From Planctomycetota bacterium (lineage in GTDB: Bacteria > Planctomycetota > UBA8742 > UBA2392): a stretch of DNA of 64,000 bases. Each line of letters starts with the position of its first letter. The stretch's first letter is position 1. The translations under genes and the position numbers were made by a program. The notes under the pieces are model-generated. The model did no database searches. It saw only the letters and a list, made by a program, of their open reading frames with translations, and had not been told where the DNA came from. This document shows positions 24,360 through 31,813 of the stretch, one piece after another. The stretch spans positions 1 to 64,000 of the forward strand of contig JADLFN010000077.1 of the NCBI GenBank assembly GCA_020845475.1, in the 5' to 3' direction.

Positions 24360-25446
24360 GGCCCGCTCCTGACTTCTGGCGCGTGATTTCTTCTTCAATC
24401 TGTTTGCGCAGCGATTCGAGCTCCTCAGGCCGCATATCGGAAAGGTCGCGCGTGGCCTTGCCTACCAGGCGCGCGCGGGCACGGTGAGCGGAGTCGCGCA
24501 CTTCCTGCGATTTGTCGTTCTGCGCCATGTCTTCGATGTACGAAAGCACGGCCGTGTCGCTGAGCATGGCGCACACCGTGCACGCAAATGCACGCGTGCG
24601 CGCGTCGCTGTCCTTGAGCAGTGCGCGCACCCATGGGCGCGTCGCAATCAGGCGGCGCGAACCGGCTTCGATCAATCCTTCCCACACAACGGCCAGGTCG
24701 CGGCTTTCCAGCTTGTTGATCGTCTCGCGGGCAATTTGCTCTTCAACGGCGGCCAGGTCTTTGATAGCTGCCTCAGGGAGCAAATCTTCCTTGGGCGGAT
24801 CATCCGGTTTTGCTGGCTGAGGCTTGTTGACGGCCTTGCCGGAATCTTCAACTTCCGGCTCCAGTTTCTCGCGCGGCTGCTGCTTGCGCGGTTGGGGCTC
24901 TGGCGCGTTTTGCGTACGCGCCGTGGTCTCATTGAGCTTGGCCTGCGCGGAAATCGCATACCACAATGAAAGCGCGAACATCGGCAGCACAATGGCGATC
25001 AAGATAATCGGCAGGATCGGGCGGCGTTCCTCTTTCTGCGCCTGCGCCATGTAGGCCGCGCTGTGCGACGCGGCTTTGGGCGCCGCGGGCAACGCCACAG
25101 ATTTCCGCGGCGCGCGAACCGACGGTGCCGGCGCGGCCGCCGCGTGCGTGACGACCGGAGCGGCGCCCTTGCAGCGCACGCACTCGACGTCATCGCCCAG
25201 GCGTGCGGCGCGGCCCTCAATCAGATCAAGCGCGGTAATCGGAATGCCGCACGACTTGCACTTCCAGACCTTCTCGGCGTACTCCGCAAGAGGCCCGGAC
25301 TTGGCGGCAGGAGCGGGCTTGGCGGCCTTGGCCTTGAGTTCGCAGGCACGGCAAATGGTTTCGCCGTCGCGCTCAATGGCTTCACCACGCGCAAGCGCGC
25401 CTTCGGATAATGGACGACCACAGGAATCACAGAAGTGCAACTGCAT
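24346..25446 (-). CDS. Zinc-ribbon membrane protein with C-terminal helical repeats
   Basis: Two CxxC pairs near the N-terminus (CDSCGRPL with CRACEL) and two more (CKSCGIPI with CVRCKG) suggest two zinc ribbons. One membrane segment follows near residues 143-165, then a Pro/Lys-rich linker and an alpha-helical region resembling HEAT-type repeats (RPWVRALLKDSDARTRAFACTV). Function unknown. It is the first gene of a two-gene operon with the toroid-domain protein. GAGG precedes the ATG at 25446. Confidence 0.72.
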   Translation of the reverse strand: MQLHFCDSCGRPLSEGALARGEAIERDGETICRACELKAKAAKPAPAAKSGPLAEYAEKVWKCKSCGIPITALDLIEGRAARLGDDVECVRCKGAAPVVTHAAAAPAPSVRAPRKSVALPAAPKAASHSAAYMAQAQKEERRPILPIILIAIVLPMFALSLWYAISAQAKLNETTARTQNAPEPQPRKQQPREKLEPEVEDSGKAVNKPQPAKPDDPPKEDLLPEAAIKDLAAVEEQIARETINKLESRDLAVVWEGLIEAGSRRLIATRPWVRALLKDSDARTRAFACTVCAMLSDTAVLSYIEDMAQNDKSQEVRDSAHRARARLVGKATRDLSDMRPEELESLRKQIEEEITRQKSGAGHGGR

Positions 25447-25512
25447 GGCGAGCCTCGGGGGACGGGCTCAGGAGGACCTTTGCTCTCATCCAGTGTAAGA
25501 ACGAGTCAGGCC

Positions 25513-26415
25513 TTATGGAAGTTCAAGTTTGAGGCAGAACACGCTGCCGCCGGACTTGATGAACTCGCCCGTGTCAACCTCAATGGGCCTGAAATTGCGC
25601 TTTTTGAGTTCTGCCACGGTTTCTGCTGAACCCTGCTGGAGAATGACGTGCTTGCCGTCGGGGCAGTGCGCGTTGCAGGCGAAATTGGCGGCGTCTTTGG
25701 CGCCCACTTCAATCAGGTTCGAAAACGCGGCTTTGACTCGCTCGCGCGAGGCGTCGTCAAAGGCCTCGGGTATCCACAGGGCTGTTGACGCGTCAAGGCA
25801 CGCCAGGCAGGTATCAAGGTGGTAGAAGCGCGCGTCGGTCAGGCGCACGGGGATTACGGGCATGTCCGATATCTTCGCGACCTCGGGCCAGGCGTTTTCC
25901 GCGCTGCGCGGGCCAATGCCGCCGAAGATGATGCGCTTGCCGGGGTGGCGAATGGCGTCGCCCATGCCCTCGAAGCTCGACACCTGTTTGGGCAGCTCAT
26001 GGATGCGCCAGCCGCGCTGGCTGTACCAGCGTTCGTAATAGGGCACTTCGGGCGCGCGTGATTCGTTTTTCATGCGCGAGAGAATCACGGCCGGGCGCGA
26101 GTGGCCGTCGAGGAACGGGAAGCTCTGGTTGGCGCAGAAGCAGAAATCGGGCAGCTTGCCGCCGGCCTCGATCACCTCAACGCCGATGCCGATTTTTTCG
26201 TAGGCGCCCTTGAGCGCTTCCCATTGCGCAATCGCCGCCTTGGGGCTGACTTTGTTCAGCCGCCCGCTCTTGGTTTTCATCCACGGGTTGATCGCGGTTT
26301 CGACGGAGAAATGCTCGGGGCTTGCCATCAGCACGCGCGTGATCTTCGCGCGCTCCGGCGCGGCTTTGAGCGCCGCCTTCACTTCAGCGGGGGTATTGAG
26401 GATGGAATCGGGCAT
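25513..26415 (-). CDS. Amidinotransferase-fold hydrolase (dimethylarginine dimethylaminohydrolase/arginine deiminase-like)
   Basis: The 300-aa protein fits the guanidino-modifying superfamily. Seen: FCFCANQSFPFLDG near residue 92, SSFEGMGDAI with the acidic pair, RFYHLDTCLACLD with the catalytic His, and a C-terminal GGSVFCLKLEL with the nucleophilic Cys. These match DDAH-like members that hydrolyse methylated or free arginine-type guanidines. The substrate is not certain. It is near the arginine/agmatine genes, but a membrane operon on the same strand separates them, so any link is inference. Confidence 0.82.
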   Translation of the reverse strand: MPDSILNTPAEVKAALKAAPERAKITRVLMASPEHFSVETAINPWMKTKSGRLNKVSPKAAIAQWEALKGAYEKIGIGVEVIEAGGKLPDFCFCANQSFPFLDGHSRPAVILSRMKNESRAPEVPYYERWYSQRGWRIHELPKQVSSFEGMGDAIRHPGKRIIFGGIGPRSAENAWPEVAKISDMPVIPVRLTDARFYHLDTCLACLDASTALWIPEAFDDASRERVKAAFSNLIEVGAKDAANFACNAHCPDGKHVILQQGSAETVAELKKRNFRPIEVDTGEFIKSGGSVFCLKLELP

Positions 26416-26484
26416 GCATTTATCACACGGATTTGCGCTCGCAGGTCAAGACAAGTGGCGGCCAATCGCGCGGCCTTGTATGTA

Positions 26485-26856
26485 ATGGCCATGCCCTGGC
26501 TGAGCATCATCAACGCCGCGATTTTCGGATGGCTGTGCGCTGGGATTGCCCTGCGCAAGCGCCACGGCCTGCACGCAGCCATGATGACGCTGGGCTTTGG
26601 CTTTGACCTGGCGCTGCTGGTTTACGTCGAATTCTCGTCAAAGGCGATTGAACAGACCGTCGCCAAGCCGCCGGGCGTTGTGCTCGTGATCCACGTGCTG
26701 CTGGCCACGATCATGCTCGTACTCTACCCGTTCGTGATTTACAGCGGCGGCAAGGTGCTTGCCGGCGGCAACGTGCGCAAACACAAGCGATTGGCCATGC
26801 CATTCATGCTGGCGCGCCTGCTGGTCGTTATCACAGCCTGGATGGTCGCGCGCTAA
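26485..26856 (+). CDS. Small four-helix membrane protein
   Basis: The 123-aa sequence has four hydrophobic segments with His residues at HGLHAAMMTLGFGF, VLVIHVLLATIM and HKRLAMPF, a pattern reminiscent of small DUF420-like or cytochrome-b561-like helix bundles, though I cannot assign a family. Start choice is weak: ATG at 26485 or 26491, with no clear ribosome binding site. Its TAA stop ends one base before the REP copy at 26858. Confidence 0.6.
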   Translation: MAMPWLSIINAAIFGWLCAGIALRKRHGLHAAMMTLGFGFDLALLVYVEFSSKAIEQTVAKPPGVVLVIHVLLATIMLVLYPFVIYSGGKVLAGGNVRKHKRLAMPFMLARLLVVITAWMVAR

Positions 26857-26857
26857 A

Positions 26858-26972
26858 GGGGACTGTCCCCAAAGGGGACTGTCCCCGTCCCAACTGGCGC
26901 AGCAATCAGCCGAATCGAGTTCCAATTGAAGCGGGAACGATATCTCACGACTTTGCCGTGGGGACAGTCCCC
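26858..26972. repeat. REP pair (REPIN-like) of the RAYT repeat family
   Basis: Two tandem GGGGACTGTCCCC copies (26858-26870 and 26874-26886, AAA spacer) face an inverted single copy at 26960-26972. They are identical to the repeats bracketing the RAYT gene at 6929-7660. The left block is followed by GTCCCAACTGG, similar to the sequence inside the RAYT unit ends. The right copy lies inside the 3' end of the convergent isomerase-like gene. Confidence 0.85.
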
Positions 26973-27817
26973 ACATACTTCTTCAAGAACTCCCGCGCGC
27001 GCTGGGCGACTTCGATGGCTTTGTGTTCAAACGTGTAGAGCTCGACCGTGATCCAACCGTTGTCGTAGCCGGCACCGCTGAGCGCCTTGAAGAACGCGTC
27101 GAAATCAATGGCACCATCGCCGGGCACGAGGTGAAAATGCACGCGATCCTTGGCGATATCCTCGATCTGGATGTGATGGATGCGATTCTTGAATCGCGTC
27201 GCGTTCGCGGCGGGATCCTCGCCGACGCAATAGAAGTGGCCCACGTCGAAGTTCAGGCCAAGCCATTTCTCGGCGCGCTTGTCGCCCTTGAAGCGCTTCA
27301 TGAATTCGTCGTACTCGCCGGCTTTCTCGATAAGCAGGCCGGGCTCGGGCTCGATGCACAGGCGCACGCCCGCTTTCTCAGCGTCGGGCAGCACGCTGCG
27401 CAAGCCTTCTTCAAACCAGTCCGCTGCCTGTTTGCGCGTGACGCCGGGATCAATGGGCCCGCCGGGCTCCGTTGAAATCGTGGGTGCGCCCAGCTTCGCC
27501 GCCAGATGCAGGCACTGGCGCGTGTGCTCGATGCGCAACTTGCGCCGCGCGGCTTCCTTCTGGCACCAGCTCGGGCGGTGGCAACCCTCAATGCCATAGA
27601 GCATGAAGGCGTTACAGTTGCTGACCTCGAGGCCGCGCTTTTTCAACTTGGCGCGCCAGCGCTTGATGTCTTCTTCTTTAACCTGAGGCGGAAATGCATG
27701 GGGCGGATCGAGCAGAATCTCAATGCCCTGATAGCCGGCGTCAGCAACGAGATCGATGGCCTCGTCGAGGCTGTAGCGTTTCATGGCATTGGAAGCGAAT
27801 GCGAGTTTGAAGGGCAC
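26945..27817 (-). CDS. Sugar-phosphate isomerase/epimerase-like TIM-barrel protein
   Basis: The protein fits the xylose-isomerase-like TIM-barrel group (AP_endonuc_2 family). Likely metal ligands are in CIEPEPG, NFDVGHFYCVG, HIQIED and TVELYTFEH. The substrate is unknown. The last residues after FLKKY (VGTVPTAKS) are encoded partly by a REP sequence, so the native C-terminus may have been replaced or extended when the repeat inserted. Confidence 0.82.
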   Translation of the reverse strand: MPFKLAFASNAMKRYSLDEAIDLVADAGYQGIEILLDPPHAFPPQVKEEDIKRWRAKLKKRGLEVSNCNAFMLYGIEGCHRPSWCQKEAARRKLRIEHTRQCLHLAAKLGAPTISTEPGGPIDPGVTRKQAADWFEEGLRSVLPDAEKAGVRLCIEPEPGLLIEKAGEYDEFMKRFKGDKRAEKWLGLNFDVGHFYCVGEDPAANATRFKNRIHHIQIEDIAKDRVHFHLVPGDGAIDFDAFFKALSGAGYDNGWITVELYTFEHKAIEVAQRAREFLKKYVGTVPTAKS

Positions 27818-27820
27818 TGG

Positions 27821-28471
27821 TTACTCTCGTGGGAAACAAGGCAGGAGTTCGTTGTATTCACCCAACTGGGCCTTTGACAACTTGCGGTCCTTGAAATCTA
27901 CAGAGTAGCTTGGAACGTTGCGGGCTTTGTCGCCCCGGACATGAATTGAGCCCACAAACTTTCCCGCGCTGTCAAACTCGGAGCGCCACATGAATGACTC
28001 GTTTGAATAATAGCGTGTGTCGAAGTCGGAAGGTGCGTCAATCAATTCCGCATTGAGGAGATCTGTCCAACCCCGGGCATCCACTTTCGCAGCATGTGCG
28101 GCTTCGAGTTTTGCCCGTAGCTGGTACGTTTTGACCACAATGTCATCTGTGACGTCTTGTCGGTTTCCAAGCACTCCTTGCCTGCGGCCAGCTTCGACCA
28201 ACACCAAGCTGCCCACTGTGCACGCGACCAGAAACACTATCGCTACCTTCATTCTTCTGCGCAGAATCAACAGTCCCATAGTGGTACCAAAAAACACGGT
28301 CAAGCCGTGTCGCGCAAGGCCCGGAAAACTCATCAGGAGTTCAAAATCAGCAAGGGCGAACATCCCGATCCACCCCGCGGAAAACCCTCCAAGCATCAGC
28401 AAGGCCAGACCGCAAATCCAGTCTGCCGCTCTGAACAACCAGTGCTTTGGCTGAACGCCTTCTTCGGACAT
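27821..28471 (-). CDS. Membrane protein of unknown function (216 aa)
   Basis: Three hydrophobic segments occupy the first 100 residues, followed by a soluble C-terminal region ending LGEYNELLPCFPRE. No family is recognised. The gene is noticeably lower in GC than its neighbours and uses a less biased codon set, which may indicate acquisition. ATG at 28471 is chosen; GTG at 28495 is possible, and neither has a clear ribosome binding site. It ends three bases before the isomerase-like gene start region, on the same strand. Confidence 0.6.
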   Translation of the reverse strand: MSEEGVQPKHWLFRAADWICGLALLMLGGFSAGWIGMFALADFELLMSFPGLARHGLTVFFGTTMGLLILRRRMKVAIVFLVACTVGSLVLVEAGRRQGVLGNRQDVTDDIVVKTYQLRAKLEAAHAAKVDARGWTDLLNAELIDAPSDFDTRYYSNESFMWRSEFDSAGKFVGSIHVRGDKARNVPSYSVDFKDRKLSKAQLGEYNELLPCFPRE

Positions 28472-28580
28472 TGATAACAAGTTTGGCCGGATCACTTGAG
28501 GCCATCAAGAGCCTGCTTGGGAGCGCGTCGCCTCCAGCCCTCGCTTGCGCTTCGGGCTCTTGTTTCGCTATTGTCCCGCC

Positions 28581-29597
28581 ATGCGCATCCTTGTTACCGG
28601 CGCGGCTGGCTTTGTTGGCTCGCACGTATGCCGCGCTCTTTTGAAGCGATTTGATGAAGTCGTCGGCTTCGACGACTTCAACGACTATTACTCGCCCGCC
28701 ATCAAGCGCGCCAACGTGGAGGAACTCAAGAAACTCGGCAAGTTCACCGAGTTCGAGGGCGACCTGCGCAAGACCGAAGATGTCGAAAAGGTCTTTGGCG
28801 ACAGCGGCTTTGATGTGGTCTGCCACCTCGCCGCGCGCGCCGGCGTTCGCCCCAGCCTTGAGAACCCTCTTTTGTACGTCGACACCAACGTGCGCGGCAC
28901 CACGAACATCCTCGAGGCCATGCGCAAGCGCATCGTGCCCAAGAAGTCGAACACCACGATCAAGGGCAAGACGCGCATGCTCAAGTCGGGCGTTCCGAAC
29001 ACGAAAATCGTGTTTGCCTCCAGCAGCAGCGTTTACGGTGGCAACACCTGGGTGCCGTTTTCGGAAAAAGACCCCGTCGAAAACCCGTGGTCTCCCTACG
29101 CCGTCACCAAGCGCGCCTGTGAACTGATGCTCGCCGCCTATCACCATTTGTACGCCATTGAGAGCTATGCGCTGCGCTTTTTCACAGTCTATGGCCCCGG
29201 CCAGCGGCCGGATCTCGCCATTGCCAAGTTCGTCGACCTGATCGAGCGCGGCGAAGAAGTGCCGTTTTACGGCGACGGCAGCAACGGGCGCGATTACACG
29301 TTCATTGATGACATCGTCATGGGCGTCGTCGCCGCCATCGACAAAGTGAAGGGCTGCGAAATCATCAACCTGGGCGGCGAAAAACCCGTCACGCTCACGG
29401 AGATGGTGGGCGTGATCGAAGCCGTGCTCGGCAAAAAAGCGAAGCTAAAGAAATTGCCCATGCAGCCCGGAGACGTACCACAAACCTACGCTGACCTCGG
29501 CAAGGCGCGCAAGCTGCTGGGCTTCACGCCCAAGACGCCGTTCTCTGAAGGCGTCAAACGCTACGTGGCCTGGTGGCGGGCGCAGAAGAAAGCATGA
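28581..29597 (+). CDS. UDP-glucuronate 4-epimerase / NAD-dependent sugar epimerase
   Basis: This 338-aa extended SDR has TGAAGFVGSHVC (NAD-binding TGxxGxxG), the SSSSVYGG substrate loop, and catalytic Tyr and Lys in SPYAVTKRA. DYYSPAIKRANVEEL and the GQRPDLAI region resemble UDP-glucuronate 4-epimerases, supporting envelope or exopolysaccharide synthesis. An extra stretch of about 25 basic residues (near KKSNTTIKGKTRMLK) is inserted before the VFASSSSVYGG strand. It is cotranscribed with the metallopeptidase, whose ATG overlaps its TGA stop. Confidence 0.9.
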   Translation: MRILVTGAAGFVGSHVCRALLKRFDEVVGFDDFNDYYSPAIKRANVEELKKLGKFTEFEGDLRKTEDVEKVFGDSGFDVVCHLAARAGVRPSLENPLLYVDTNVRGTTNILEAMRKRIVPKKSNTTIKGKTRMLKSGVPNTKIVFASSSSVYGGNTWVPFSEKDPVENPWSPYAVTKRACELMLAAYHHLYAIESYALRFFTVYGPGQRPDLAIAKFVDLIERGEEVPFYGDGSNGRDYTFIDDIVMGVVAAIDKVKGCEIINLGGEKPVTLTEMVGVIEAVLGKKAKLKKLPMQPGDVPQTYADLGKARKLLGFTPKTPFSEGVKRYVAWWRAQKKA

Positions 29598-30853
29598 AAA
29601 CCGCGCGCGTCATCCTTGCGTTGCTGCTGCTCGCCGTTGCCGCGCTGCACTCGGGCGCGCAAGACAAGCCGCGCCTGCTTTCCACGCAGACCGGACATTA
29701 CCTGTTCATGTCGGATTGCGAGCAGGCCAACCACGATGAGTTCGCGAAAGTGGTCGAAGCCGCTTGGGCGCCGATGAAAGAGTTCTTTGCCGCCGAGCCC
29801 AAACTGAAAAAAGACGAGCGGCTCAAGGTCTATTTTTTCGAGAAGGAAGCCGACTGGGCGGCGCAGATTGAAAAGGACGGCACGCCTGCACCTCGCGGCG
29901 CGGGCGGCTACTACTGGCCCCCCACCAGGACGGCCTATTTGTGGCGGCAGCCCACGCTCTACAACACGCGGCAACTGCTTTTGCATGAGATCATCCACCA
30001 GTTTCACTTCCTGGCCAAGTGCAACAACACCGGCCCCAAGGATGCCTGGTACACCGAGGGCATCGCCGAGTATCTCTCGCGCCATTTCTGGGACGGCGAG
30101 AAGGTCACGCTGGGTGCTTTGCCGCTTTTGACGCTCGAGAATTACTCCGAGCGGGCATTGCTCTACTTTGAAGACAAGAAGTACGACTTCACAGGATTGA
30201 TTCACTCCACACGCGCATCCGACCGGCCCGAACAATGGGCGCTCGTGCGCTTTTTCATTACCGCTGAAAAGGGTGCTTGGCTCAAGAAGTGGCAGCAGAT
30301 TTCCAAGCGCCTCGACGCGGGCGAATCTTCCAAGAACTGTTTTCGCGCCATCATGGGCGACCCGCGCACCGTAGCCGCAGCCGTTCTCAAGTGGCTGCAG
30401 GGTGAGCAGGAACCTTTCAAGCCGGTGTTCAACGAATGGGAAGGAATCGCGCCCGGCGTGTTCAAGGGCTGGTCGAGCGTCACGACACTGTGCCACGCGC
30501 GCAAAGACGCCGCCGAAATCGCGGCTACGCTGCAGGTGCCCGAGGGCAACTTCATCGGCGGCCTGCTGCTGCATTTTTCCAGCACCGACGATTACACCTG
30601 CGCCTACGTGAAGACCGGCGGCAACGTCACGGTCAACCGGCGCAAAGACGGCGCGTGGCAGGTGCTGGGCACGGGCATGGTGATGTCAGCCGAGACGCCA
30701 AAGCAACATCGCCTCACGGCCAGGCGCGGCGAAAAGGGCGTCACGTTCAACGTCGACGGCACCGACTTCGGCCCCTTCGACCTGCCCGGCAAGAAACTCG
30801 GCCTCTGCCTCGAAAACTGCACGTTGAAGTTCACCGACGTTGAAGTGAAGTAG
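29594..30853 (+). CDS. Secreted gluzincin-type metallopeptidase
   Basis: A signal peptide (MKTARVILALLLLAVAALHS, cleaved near GAQ) is followed by a zinc protease core with H131-E132-x-x-H135 in LLLHEIIHQFH and a downstream TEGIAEYLS whose Glu155 or Glu159 would be the third zinc ligand, the peptidase-MA arrangement. The C-terminal 150 residues are beta-rich and look like a binding domain (DGTDFGPFDLPGKKLGL). The ATG overlaps the epimerase stop as ATGA, indicating tight coupling. The substrate is unknown. Confidence 0.8.
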   Translation: MKTARVILALLLLAVAALHSGAQDKPRLLSTQTGHYLFMSDCEQANHDEFAKVVEAAWAPMKEFFAAEPKLKKDERLKVYFFEKEADWAAQIEKDGTPAPRGAGGYYWPPTRTAYLWRQPTLYNTRQLLLHEIIHQFHFLAKCNNTGPKDAWYTEGIAEYLSRHFWDGEKVTLGALPLLTLENYSERALLYFEDKKYDFTGLIHSTRASDRPEQWALVRFFITAEKGAWLKKWQQISKRLDAGESSKNCFRAIMGDPRTVAAAVLKWLQGEQEPFKPVFNEWEGIAPGVFKGWSSVTTLCHARKDAAEIAATLQVPEGNFIGGLLLHFSSTDDYTCAYVKTGGNVTVNRRKDGAWQVLGTGMVMSAETPKQHRLTARRGEKGVTFNVDGTDFGPFDLPGKKLGLCLENCTLKFTDVEVK

Positions 30854-31041
30854 GGTTGTCCCAGTCGCCCGGAATCTCAATTCGTGCATCCAGTCCGCAT
30901 GAACTTGAAGAATTCGTCACCGCAACCTTCCCTGAGTTTTGGGCTTTCGCGGCCACCTTGCAACCTTTTCAGCAGTTTGCAGCCCGTCTGCATTCGTGTT
31001 CTCCTGAGGATTGTCAAAAGCTGCTAATGAAAGGAAGCCCT

Positions 31042-31467
31042 ATGGAAACCAAACGAAACCTGCCAAAGCCGGACGCCGAGCTGGAAGCGCTTGTAACTGT
31101 CGTCATTGGCGCGGCCATTGAAGTTCACACGATACTTGGGCCGGGCCATATGGAGTCGACCTATGAACGCGCGCTTTGCAGGGAATTGAAGTTGCGCGGC
31201 ATTGCCTACAAGAAGCAGCACAAGCTTGACGTGGACTACAAAGGAGAGAGGGTCGGCGAATCGCGAGCTGACCTGCTGGTGGCGGGACGATTGATTGTCG
31301 AAATGAAGGCCGTTGAGTCCCTCGCTCCCGTTCATCACGCGCAGGTACGCTCATACATCCGCATTCAAGGTGAGATCTTGGGCCTGCTGCTGAATTTCAA
31401 TGTGCCTGCAATGAACTCAAAGAACGCCATTCGTCGCGTGATCATCGGCGAAGTCGCAGCCGAGTGA
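31042..31467 (+). CDS. GxxExxY family protein (141 aa), second copy
   Basis: This has the full family motif GPGHMESTYERAL, and ESRADLLVAGRLIVEMKAV is the PD-(D/E)XK-like core. AAGGAAG precedes the ATG at 31042 by four bases; the open frame upstream has no such signal. It is better conserved than the copy at 2854-3279, which has the same length. The role is unknown. Confidence 0.88.
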   Translation: METKRNLPKPDAELEALVTVVIGAAIEVHTILGPGHMESTYERALCRELKLRGIAYKKQHKLDVDYKGERVGESRADLLVAGRLIVEMKAVESLAPVHHAQVRSYIRIQGEILGLLLNFNVPAMNSKNAIRRVIIGEVAAE

Positions 31468-31813
31468 TGCGTGGACGATTAGGGTCTGGGACAGCTCGAT
31501 TTATCCTTGTACAGAGGAGTGGCGCCCGCTTGCAGGCGTGGCAAAGCATTGCCCCGAAAACCCAAAAACCCAAGACTACAGTTCCTCTCAACTACTCTGG
31601 TAACCGCGCCAACGTAACTGCCTTGGGGTTTTTGGGCTTTTGGGGCGCCCTTTGCATCAACGTCCAGAACAGGAACTCGTGCAAACGGTCCGCCACCACT
31701 CGGAATTCAAGAGCATTGAATGGCCAAGCCTTCTACGCGCGTGTGATGGTGGAGAAACGAGCCCGACGATTAGGCTTTTGGGTTTTGTGTTGCCGCGGCT
31801 AAAACACCCGCCC
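31468..31813. repeat. Non-coding stretch with an AAACCC-type inverted repeat
   Basis: Arms at 31551-31574 and 31622-31646 are imperfect reverse complements (GCCCCGAAAACCCAAAAACC against the same with two changes and one gap). A partial third copy (AGGCTTTTGGGTTTTGTG) occurs near 31772. An open frame of 112 codons across this region has repeat-like composition and I do not consider it a gene. Confidence 0.55.

Noticed and set aside
31464-31802. 112-codon frame between the GxxExxY and glycosyltransferase genes
   Set aside because: It is made largely of an inverted repeat and has no recognisable domain.
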